The position numbers and the translations under genes are program-made. Positions 32,330-44,300 of a DNA stretch of 64,000 bases are shown piece by piece. Origin of the DNA: Beroe forskalii (lineage: Eukaryota > Ctenophora > Nuda > Beroida > Beroidae); NCBI GenBank assembly GCA_011033025.1, contig WFMF01000045.1:248001-312000 (forward strand), written 5' to 3'. The notes beneath the pieces were generated by a model, which made no database searches, was not told where the DNA came from, and worked only from the letters and a program-made list of their open reading frames with translations. Position 1 is the first letter of the stretch. The number at the start of each line of letters is the position of its first letter.

Positions 32330-35300
32330 CTTTTCCTAGCAGCAGCATCAGGCGAAGTATTATCCACCACTACACTTCCCCCAGCTGTAAGCGTCTTCTC
32401 TATCAGCCCCACGCACTTAGAGAAAGTCTTCATTTCATCGAGATTAATACGGGTGTGGGAGGGAAGGTGTTTCTTACAGAACGTAGACTTGCCACTGCCT
32501 GGGTATCCCACCATTATCACCATCTGAAAAGTGAATAAGTTTAGTAACAGAGAAGCTCTGTAAAGCTGTAAAGGTAAAGTTTTTCGTAAACTGGATAGAT
32601 CGATAATGCATGTACATGTGTAAGGGTGCATGTTAAAACTAAATAATGGCATGGAATCATTCGTAACATTCCCATGCCAATTTTGCATCTTTTTGTCAAC
32701 ATCAAAGGTGATATGAGTAATCAGCTGTTTGTTTATTAGTTTTGGTAAATTTTTGCTTCGAATTTCGCTGAACCAGGACTAAATGACTGAGATGAGTAGC
32801 CTAAGAGTACAATTCAAGAAAATCAGTCCTTGTTATAACGGACTCACATAACAGCAAACATCAACATAACGGTCTGATGACATGTGATAAAATGCGATAC
32901 AGCTAGTCAAATAGCGACAATTGTTGCAAGTGATCCAGTCCAAACCAGTGCTAAATGGTTACTTGACCTGGTACACTAATTCTAGTCAGTCTTACGTCAA
33001 CTTCAGCAGACTGATGAGAAAATGAGACCTCTGACAGACGACAATGGTTAATAATTGCAGAGCTAGTTCGTCAAGGCAAACCTTTATAAACGAAGCGTTT
33101 CTTATCCTCTCCAGCATTTACGAATCTACGAGTTTTTTTTAGCTGCAACTGCTCCAGATTATACAGACAGATGGATACTCCGACATCTTCAAAGAAACCT
33201 CTTCACAGATCAGAGCAGATTCCAAGAGACGAAACTCACTCCTCTCCCAACCTTCAACACAACCCTCTCATCCCACCTCCTGTCCAACAAAACCCTCTCA
33301 TCCTATCTCCTGCCCAGCACAGTCCCCACATCCAATCTCCTGTCCAGCACAATCCTCTCATTCAATCTCCTGTCCAACAAAACCCTACCATACTATCTCC
33401 TGTCCAGCACAGTCCCCACATTCAATCTCCCGAACCTGACACAACAGATGACCTCTCCCTCTTGGTGATAAAACAATCTTCTCCTTCTACGTTCAGGAAG
33501 CAAGCAACATCAACCCTTTTTACTCGTCCTTTCGACCCTCCTGCGTCTCTACTCCCATGAAGTCTCACCATGTGTCCATGCCCGCGAGTCTCAACCAACC
33601 TGAAATTACCACTTCTCCAGCCCCATCCCAGCATCTTTCTGGGTTTGTGTTTCAAACGACGAACCATCAAGTAGCACGCAGTTCCTGTCTTCGATTCCAA
33701 CAACAATCTTCCCAAGCCCACCAAAGACAGCGGTAAAACATCTCATCAGAAGAAAACCTTCAAAGCACGCCCCTTCATCATCCGAGTGGAAAGTTCTAAA
33801 ACACCGCCCAGCAGCGCTGGTCAGGACTGTGCTACGATAAGTGGCTCCTTCAAGAAACCCAGAGCTGGAAGGAGATCACCGGAATCGCAACCATCCTCCC
33901 TCAAGACAAAAGACAAAGAAGAAGAAAACGATGAAGAGACTGCAGAAATCCAGCTTGTTCTCAAGGATTGGAAGGAGTTCAAAGCTGCAACTTTCCTGCA
34001 TTGCACCCCAGCAAGAAGATGAGAAAGACGAGACGACTTGCCGAAGGAAGCAGTACTACTTCTTGTGATTTGTGATGATATGAATTGAAATAAAAAATAC
34101 TCTATGATTTTATACTTCGATTTATGTTCTCACCGAGCAGACTAATGAAGCTTGTTATCATATTGAATGATTTGATTTTTCATTTTTCATTTTATTACAA
34201 TGGAAATTTAGATTATCCCAAATTAAAGCAAGGTGTTTTATCGGTTTTCACACGCCTAGACCAATCCTCCCTCTAACTACATACCAGCCCTTCCAAGATT
34301 ACAATCATTGCAAAGCAATAATCAGCACCGCCTTGTTCACTAACCATCAAACTCCCACACTGGAATCAGGCTGAAATCGAAGCAGCCGTATTCGATTTCT
34401 GATTGGATCCCATCCCCCTCTTACGCCCATGGCTGTGTTACATGATATAAGCTAGAGACTGCCATCATTCGCCCTGATCTTCTATCACGTGACCTACAAC
34501 CGTATCACGTGACCAACTCATGGATCACGTGACCTGTTACGATGTAGCAACTAACAAGCCCTTTCTGCTTTAGACAGGGCGGTGAGATGTGAGCACCTAG
34601 ACGGGTTGGTGCCCTGACGTATTCTCATGACCACCCGATCCGGCCTCATCTTGCCAGCCCCACTTTAGGGTGGTATATATAGAGGAGGGAATCTCATTAT
34701 TGCATAGTATCTAGTTTTCTATTCTCCTTATAACATCCATCAACCAACTTCCAGAATCATTTCCTTCTCTACCAATCCACACTACTGCTGAAGATGAAGC
34801 TCCAACTTCCTTCCCCATCAGACACCAACAACTCCTTCAGAACCTGACTCAGAGAAGATCCTCAACTACCCTGACACCTCTGACACGGATGGACTCCTCT
34901 CTTCCTACATTGCTGAGACCTCCTCCTCTCCCTATCTCTGAGGAAGCCATCATGTCCTCCTCTGCAGACACAACCGACCTCTCTCCCATCGGAGACAAGA
35001 CCTTCTTCTCCTTCTACATGCAGGAGGTGAACAACGTCAACCCATTCAACGCCAACTTCAGACCCTCCTGTGTCTCCACCCGAGGAAGTCTCACCATGTC
35101 TCCATGCCAGCTCGTCTCAACAAACCTAAACCTGCCCCTCTGCCAGAAAGCCAGATCCCTGGGAAACATCCAGCCTCGTTGCAACCTCAGAGCCCGACCC
35201 TACTCCATCAAGATTGAGAGCCGGATCAAGCTATCATCTCCTCCCTCTGAAACAGAATGCAAGTCTTTCATCAAGCCCCGGGCTGGACGGAGATCTACAG

Positions 35301-38300
35301 TGGACTCTGGGAAGAAGCATACAGTTGAGAGAACCCGGACTGTCAGGATGAAGAGAAGGACTCTGAAGTGGGTGAAGAGCTGTTCTACCAAGATCAGGAG
35401 ACATCTGTCATGCAACGCCAGTTCTCTACAGGATGTGGATCACGCCGCAATCATGAGGAGGAGGAAGTACTACTTCCTTTGAATTTGTGATTCTTTGTGA
35501 ATTGAGTTGAATTTTTATTATTGAGATTCTCATTGTATATATTGAATTATTCAGAAATATATTATTTGTTACAGTATGCAGAAATAGTTGTCTTCCATGA
35601 ATCGCAGAAAATTAAAATTTACAATTCAAATAAATTGGACATAATTATCACTCACTTCTTTGTTCTTCACTGACAGACTTGCACCACTTTCTAACAGAGG
35701 AAGCTTTTTAGCCAGGAATTCTTTGCACTTGAACGATTTGTATTCCCATTGGTTACAAACTTGGTTGCCTGAAATAATTTTAGTTTCAATTTCAACACGA
35801 TTGTTCACCTTCCCCTCACCTTACACCTAACTGCCGTTCCTTGAAACAATTAAATTAATTTTTCCGAATATGTACCTAGGAAGAACTCTTCAGGAGTGTG
35901 AAACGTAAGACCAATGTTGTCAGCAAACTCCCTGTCAGAAGAAGAGAAGTCTTTCTTTTTCTTCTTCTCAGGGTTCCATCCCACAGTCCTGCCGGCAGCG
36001 TCTCCTGAGGGAGAGAAGCTTAGAAGCCTTCATATTGTTTCTTTTCAGTTAGATGTTACCTTATTTGACTAATGACTACTACCTATCATCTATGCTGTTT
36101 TATTGTGCGTCCAAAACACGTAACTTATTTCACTCCTTACCAGCTGCATAATGTTGAAGTATCTGATCGGATACCTAGGATAGTTTTTCAAAAATAATAG
36201 GGGGTATCGGGATATTGGTCGCGTTTGAACACCAAGACGGTAATAAGGTATGTTACCAATACCTCATTTGTCCAAGTAGATCTTACCAACATAAAAAGAT
36301 TTGTCGTTGTCAACTGCAACGTTGTTGTTGAAGTACTTCAGAAACGCAAACCACATTCCTGAAAAGAACGCATGTCAGTCTCAATAGTTATATCCGTGAT
36401 ACATTGACAAGTTTAATGAAACTTCCTGCTCATGTCAAATCTAAATAAGAAAATAGGTCTCAGTAAGTCAGAAAAGAGATATAACACCTGGTACGAGGCA
36501 GCATAACCAATCTCCCAGAATAGTAGAAACTATTGAATTGGACCTTATGTCGTATTGTCATAGTAGTGGTGCCTCTATGCCTCTAAGGCATTGATTAACC
36601 CAGTGAACTCAGATCGGATCCTTGCTGTACGGCATTAAGTCGAAGCTGAGGGGCTCCATGCATGCCATTGATATAACGGTTTTGTTATCACAATCGAGAT
36701 AAAGATTCACTCTTTTGAAATCTAAACGCAAGGAAATATCTCTACCTGGAGCAGGTTTCCTGGTTGCCGTGCTCCTTGGGGACGCCATGAACAGCACTGG
36801 AACACCCAGCGCTCTGACCACCTTATCCACCTTGCCCTGCATTTGGGAGACACTAAGCTTCCCAGACTCAATCCCGCTCTGGTTGGACATGAGGACCACT
36901 CTGTGACCGGAGGTGTGCAGCTCCTTTAGCTTGGGTAACACCTGGAAAAAAGATGGTCACATATGTAACCTGAATGAGAGATGGTTTGAGCTACTGAGTG
37001 ATTAAGCGCGGTTCAATAACGGCTGCGTATTGTTTAACCAGTAGGTGACTGTTTAAATAATTATGATTGTTGACCAATCAATGAGCAAATTTAAAATCAA
37101 CATACGTGTACCAGAGAGTAATATGTAAGCTATAACGCCGCTGATTTTAGGATGGATTTAAGGACATTAAGGCCGCCGTATATCGAGGAGAAGCATTATT
37201 TAGTAGCCTTTGGAGACTATTAAGTGCAGACATTTTTTTCTATGCCATTGTTAAAATTTTCAAAGGGTAATCCTGAGGTTCAGATCGAGGTGAGCTTAAG
37301 TTCACCAATATATGAACACCCTCATTACACTTGAACAATGACCAAGTATCTAAGTGCCTTCAAGAGACTAGAAGCTCAAGTGAGTATTGTGTTTGTGTGT
37401 TAGTGCTTCTTTGGACAATTTATGTTTAATTCTGTTTAATTCTGTTTAATTCTGTTTAATTCTGGTAATAAGCTTCTTAAGAATATGCATTTGGCAGAGG
37501 GTGATTTAACTCGCTCATGACTTTGGTCAAAGAAAGTAAAGTTACAGTCTAAGAAGTAACAGGTGGTCATATAACAGTTCACGTGTCTACCCAGCTACCG
37601 GAGTACCAGGACTTCAGTAAAGCAGTGATTTAAATCAGATGTCTGTTCTTTGAGCTAGGTTCTTTTGTTTTAGTTACAGGTTACCGAGATATTTCTCCCT
37701 AAACTTCGATTGAACTTCTGTTTCCTTGTTTCATTGTGATCACTAGCTTGTTTTAAACTCACATTTTTAGGCGTAACAAAAGCTTTGTATCGATTATTGT
37801 CTGACTTACAAATCGGATAATCGGTTAAGAAATGAAATCCTCACAATAACAGTGAAAGATAAACCATTGTTTCCTCGCCCCACTAAGCCCCGTGCACATG
37901 AAAAATAGGTGGTCTAACGTCATTAACTCACCACACTGCGCTATGATAATGACGTCACCATTATCGCCTATTTCTCGTGTGGGCGTATTACATCACACAA
38001 CGCCATCCAGGTTCAAATATAAAAACTTAAAAAGGGGAGACAGTTAAAATAATCTTACAGAACCCTTTGCATTTTTTCATCGCTCCTCGGTGTCTATAAA
38101 ACATAGATACTTGCTTTGGCGAGTCCATATATTGGTTTAAGACCCTCGCCCTTCACCCCAAAATGCCAAAATATCCGCCAGGAAGTAATATAAGTATCCT
38201 GAAAGATACCCAAACATACAAACATGCCCGTGTCCAGATACTTTTATACTTTTTATAGTATGAATTATTGACTTACCCGTCCAGGCCACATAACTTCCCA

Positions 38301-41300
38301 GTCATCTAGGTCCTTGGGGAAAACGTTCCCGGATTTTGTGGTTATTATCGTATGGTCCATGTCGAATGCTGCAACCTTACTGCAACCTGAGGGGAATTTC
38401 AAGTAAAAGGCTTTTGATTGAGGCTACTCTCTATTTCATTGCGGGGTAGGGTTGAAAGTTTGGAAAATCCACGAGTTTCCCTCTAGACATCCTTCTTATC
38501 AGCTTATTACTTTATCAATAAACGTAATGAATTTTGTCTAACATAAAGGCGCAGTTTGTAATCCAAAATTCATGGCCTATGAATACTCATTCTGCATAAT
38601 GAAGAAATTAATTCCTGCCACAACCGACATAGACGTTGATCACATACTGCAAGAAATATCCAATATTTTCGAATAATATTTTGAACTTGATGATTGCTCA
38701 ATTTTTTCCCTCCCCATTGGCCTTTTTGTGTATACAAAAAGGCAAATGAGAGGGTTGGCAATGGACAAGTTCAGAAAGTGCCCGGGAAATTTGTACATAC
38801 TACCTCAACTGTGGTAACCATGCTAACAACCAATCAGAGGACAGTATTCACGTTGCACGTGCGCGCGCCACGGCCGGCGTCCGTGCCAAATTATGTCCAA
38901 TTTCTTCCTTTGTCAGAAATGTATCATTCCTGACTTGGGCAGCAATCAGCTGCCTGAAGAGCGATTATCAGAATATCAGTCATTGACTCCTGCGGCTATC
39001 ACAACTTCACAACATAAGGCCGAGGAGTGAACTTAATAATAATTTAGTTAAAAACTCATTTCTAACTTTATTACTGACATTTTAAACAACAAAAGTAGGC
39101 AAAAACTATTTCAGGAAAAATGATGCTGCAACATGAAGACAATTGAGGTCATTTGACAGAGTTGGCTACTGAATCGTCTAAGTTCTGTTCGAAGAAATAT
39201 GTTGAACCAATTCCAATGAAAATTGAAAAGTATGAATCATTAAATCATAAGGATCATCTCGGAGTAAAAACCATTATAATCATATCAAAGAAGCAGCGTA
39301 ATCATAAGTAGGCAAATGCGTACGCAGGAGTCTACAAAATTCTAACGTAACAAAACTTACATAAAATGAAATAAAGGCTTTGCGCGAAATCTCAAATTAC
39401 AACGAACCTACGAAACATGCGCCGCGCAGCGTTCGTGAAGCGATGATCACACGTGAAACCTACGCGCCGCCACAAAGTTATGCGTATACGGTGCGAGGAA
39501 CTTTAATTAACTGTTATTCATCCTCGTTATTTATAATTTTCGTATGTTGGGGAGGGAAATTAAGCGCCTGCATACGGGAACAATGGATAACAAGAATTGT
39601 GCTGGCAGGCGCAATTCTTGTTCAGCTTTCAATAATTCAGAACTTATAACCTACCTTGAGAAGCGCCATCGTTTCGTACGATCAAGTCCTTTGATACAGA
39701 CCACGTGTTTGCTCCTTCATCAACCTCTATTCTATCTAAGAGGAGCTCCTTCAGCTTATCTGATATCCCATGAGATGTAACGTTGCTAGGTAACGAGGTG
39801 TTGGATGTTACGTTGCTAGGGTAACTGACAGCAGTCCCTTTAATCACAGTCTGCTTCACTCGTTTTGAGGGGTCGTTCGTTGTGGAGCTTGAGAGGGGTC
39901 TCTTCAACCCTGAAGATTCAAAAATAAATAGCTGATTGAATCTTTGTAGTTTTTATAGTTTATAATAAAATATTGAGTGGGGGTAGCCATGAGCCAGCTT
40001 AATTTGTCGCAGTACTCTGAAAGACTGAGTAAAGTTTCTTCGACTCTCAGATAAAATCTACCTAGAAAGAATCTCATGCTTAAATCATATTTAAGCAGTG
40101 GACATCATCTTCAGCGTCATAATCAGTGACCTAACATTCGGCCTGGATTCCTCAGAATTTTAAACATTCCATGATACGTCAAAACAATATGTCAATATGT
40201 TGACGAGACACCCGAGACTGAGCCAGATGTCTGCAAACTAACAAAGTTAGGGACTTCAAGTTACAGCTCTGTAGAGATAGAGAATACTCTGAAGATCACT
40301 CAGCGTAACATTGAAATAGCCTCTCAAACTTTATGAGTTTATGATAACAGTAGTACGGCATATTCAAGACATACGAGACGTGGCCAATAAAATGACATGT
40401 CCATTCAAACTATCAAATTAGCGGCATATATTATAGAAGTTAATGATGAGTTTGACACGTTTTCTGTCGACATATTCCAGCCATTAAGTACGCTGCATAT
40501 ATTAGGATGTTTCTAGAAAATCTCAATATAGAGTTGAGACAGGGGGGTCGAGGTTCTTTCTTCTTTTCTTTATGCTATGTTAGAGCATACCCCCAAAGGC
40601 AAAAAGTTCGCCAAAGAACTCAAAGCGTAGGATGATGTCTGAGGAAATTTATAAAAGAACCCGACGTACTTTTTTGACCGGAAATTAGAGTGTTTAGAGT
40701 TTTTTCAGTGTCTAAATGCCAAGGGTGACATAAAATTTGCCTTGACTCCCCCGTTTGGATGATAAAAACACCTGTTGTCCTTGAGCTGTTACCTTTCCGA
40801 GCGTTGTCAATTGATCAGACAAGGTTTCGGATATCAGGTACCATTCCGACATCTTCATTCTGAGTTCTCAGAAATTGACAGCGAGATATAATTGCTTATT
40901 ATACAGACTGTAGTGAGAACTGCTATGATCGGTTGGTTTCAGCTCGTTTGGTTTGATGGTAATTGTTGCCATATTTGTATATTTATTCTGAAAGTCAGAT
41001 GTTTCTTGTTTAGTTCGACAGCTAGGTTCAGCAGTTTGTATTTTGGAAGTTCTGGTATGAAACCATTCCACAATTTTTCCTGTGGTAGTCAACTCATTGA
41101 CCAGCCTCATTCATCATGGCCTAGGATCAAAAGATCCGTAATTGCTCGTTCTTTCATCTTTACAAATTAACAACACAGCAGTTTAGCTTCTTTCTGCAAA
41201 GACACGTTTTTATTTAGCAACGAAATATAATTGATCTTTTCACTGATTATGCGCATAATTTAATAATTTATGCAAAATTGCCCCTCACAACCAATCATAT

Positions 41301-44300
41301 ACTCTGATATCATAAGTTATTTCATATCATATTTTATTTCAGAGTCCACAATCACATACCTCCCCAGAGTTAGCACTTACCCGGGACTAAGCAAACAGGT
41401 GACATATTATATACCTACTTTGATGTACAGATAATATATTTAGAGATTCATTATATATCACTGGGGTCGTGACGGTGTGACGATCATATGTTTTCTGGCT
41501 GTTCTGACACGCATGTTATAAAATATTTATATTGTCAACTGAAACCGCTGGGCTCCGAACAGGACCGGCTGTGCACCGACTTAGTTTCTTGCTTTCTTGT
41601 TGTATAAATTAATAAACATAATATCTAACCATTTCCCCAATAGTACACACCAACAAATCTTGTAGTTTTGGTCCATCTAAGCGTTTGGCTCATGGTTAAA
41701 TTGTGCTACATATCTATTATCTACCGAAGTTAATGCATTGATTATTCATTGTGCAATAAACATCTCGACCTTTGGCATCATTGTTAATTGCACTGATTAA
41801 TGCATAAACTCTGGACGTTATAAACCCTATAATTAATTAATTAACATAATAGTAGAGCGTCTGTTAGTTTCCTAGAATCCTAGATTCCAAGTATAGCACT
41901 GGTGTTTTCTGATAGTTTCACCACCTGTTTGAAATCATTTATTAAGCATTAACATTTAATACAGTTCTTAATTTACTTTTAATATTACTCCATTTACTTG
42001 AGTTTGCTTAGTTCTCGTCATTACCCTTACTTAATTATTAATTATGTTTCAGCCGTTAAATCTATCAGTCCAGAGCGCAAATTCAACATCGTCTTTAGAT
42101 AGAGGCAAATTATCAATTCTGTATTTTGATATTTCGCAACATCACCAAGTACTCAAACTCTCAAATAGAATACACAGCCACTGATTGAACTTAATTCTTG
42201 AGAAATCAGAAACAATTCTAACAACTGGGTCCTGCTTACCAGTGCTTGATATGATGGTGTATCTGTAGCGTCCAGCAACTAGTTCAATCACGGAGGACAG
42301 TCCAATCCTCACTTTCATGTCCTTCTTTAGCTCAACACCTAAGAGAGAGGGTCGCATTACCGCTGTTGAAACTTTTAAAATATTGTCTGGTGAATGTTTC
42401 AACTTTTTGACTTTTGAGTTTCATAGTGACCAAATTAACGCTCAAATTGCAATATTAACACCATCCTCTCTCCCCACAGTTACTATAGTATGTCACCAGC
42501 TGTAGCCATGCTACCGCACACTAACCCTGTGGACTTCACCTTCACTGTACTATGCTTCATGTGCTTCCTTATAGGTAAACAACTAATCAATTCTTCAACA
42601 TTCCCTTCTCTAATCAAGTTTTCAGTAGTTGAGGGGCAAACCCCCTTCATTAAACCCCAAAATAAGATCAGGTTCACAATTTCATTTTATTACCACCAGG
42701 CCCAGGGGCTTATGAGGGTGGCCCCTTTCAGTAGTTACCATGATATGTTTTGAGTTGCGTGATCATTATCAAATATCAAACCCCCTCCCGATCCCTCCCC
42801 CTTAATGATTATCCAGTGATATTGAACATCCCTTCTAGGAACCCCTGCTAACGCAGTGGCCCTCTACTTCTTCTCTGGGAAACACAAGGATGTGCCGACC
42901 CTTATCTACATTGTGATAGCGGGGGTGGATCTACTGTCCTGTGTGCTGGTTCTTCCAGTAGGTGAGTGGGTGGAAATGAGTTGAGCTTTTCCGATGAACC
43001 AATGGCCACAATTCGTACCTACTTTTTCTGGAAACTCACGAAAACTCATTGCTAAACATTGATCTCTTCTAAATCAATCATTGATCTCATTTCAAAGTTT
43101 CCATGCAGTAGACACCCAATCACAATCAAAATCTTTTATCCCAATGTTGAAAAATCTCTAGAAAATACCTTTCCACGTGCAGGTCTGAACCTGGCCGAGT
43201 CCCGGCAAAGTCACTTCTTCCAGGACCCCACTCTTTGCACCATCTGGGGTATGGTTTGGGAGTTCATCCCTTACTACTCTGTCTTTCTGGTGTTCTGCCT
43301 CAGTTTCCTTCGGACTCTGGCTCTCCTTCAGGTAGTGAATTAAAAAGAAACGTATCACAAAATATGATAATATGTTCTTCTTGATACTTTGATAGGAACT
43401 GCCTCTCCGATTTTGAAATTTTTCCCTCCCCATTGGCCTTTTTGTGAATACAAAAAGGCAAATGAAAAATCGTGGTCTGGAAGGGTGAAATAGATTATGT
43501 GTATATCAGGTCCAGTTTTGCAATGAAACTACAATTTCCAAAATGCCCGGATTGCTCTTTATAATATCAGTCGAAAATGTCATTGTCCTCCCGTCCCCCC
43601 ATATCACATAAATCTAAAATAACAATTTCTTGATTCTGGAGCTGTCAAAGTTTAAATCTTATAGGTTGATTCACCCATCCGTGCCGCATGCTCGAACTCA
43701 TAAATTATGATATCCCAATTTAATTGGAAAATTTTGTCTTCAAAAGTTAAAATCTTAGGTGTGAGTTGGGCGGTGGATTGGAGGAAAAGGCTTCGGTTTT
43801 GTACTAGGTTTAGTACCAAACTGCATAACTATTAGACTTTCTGCTGGATTCGACGTAGCTTGAGAAATACTATTTGCTATGGACGAATATTGCTTTTGGG
43901 ACAAGAGACAGCATTGAAACAGAAAAGCACGAAATTTGAAAATCAGATAAAGAGTAATATCAACTTAGTATAAACATATTTTAAGAAAATACATCGCGTG
44001 AATAAACAGTGACACTTGATGCGAAACGTAAACCAATTCAACAAATGGCGCGAAATCTACAACGAACTGAGTACAACAACGAACGCGCGCGCAAGAATTT
44101 TAGAAGAAATGGCACGTTTCAATTCATATTTCGGTCGCGCGCAGCAACGCGCATCGAAACAATACTCTTATCACTTTAAGTTTATAACGACTGCGTTTTG
44201 TATTATCTTATTATGATGCTTATCAAGCACCGCGGGGAGGGAAATTAAGCGCCTGCATATTTACTTCAGCAATAATTGTGTCGGTGCAGGCGCAATTCTT

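Noticed and set aside
40868..41170. Overlapping ORFs in PNKP intron 2
   Set aside because: No coding signature, no splice partner, overlapping on both strands.
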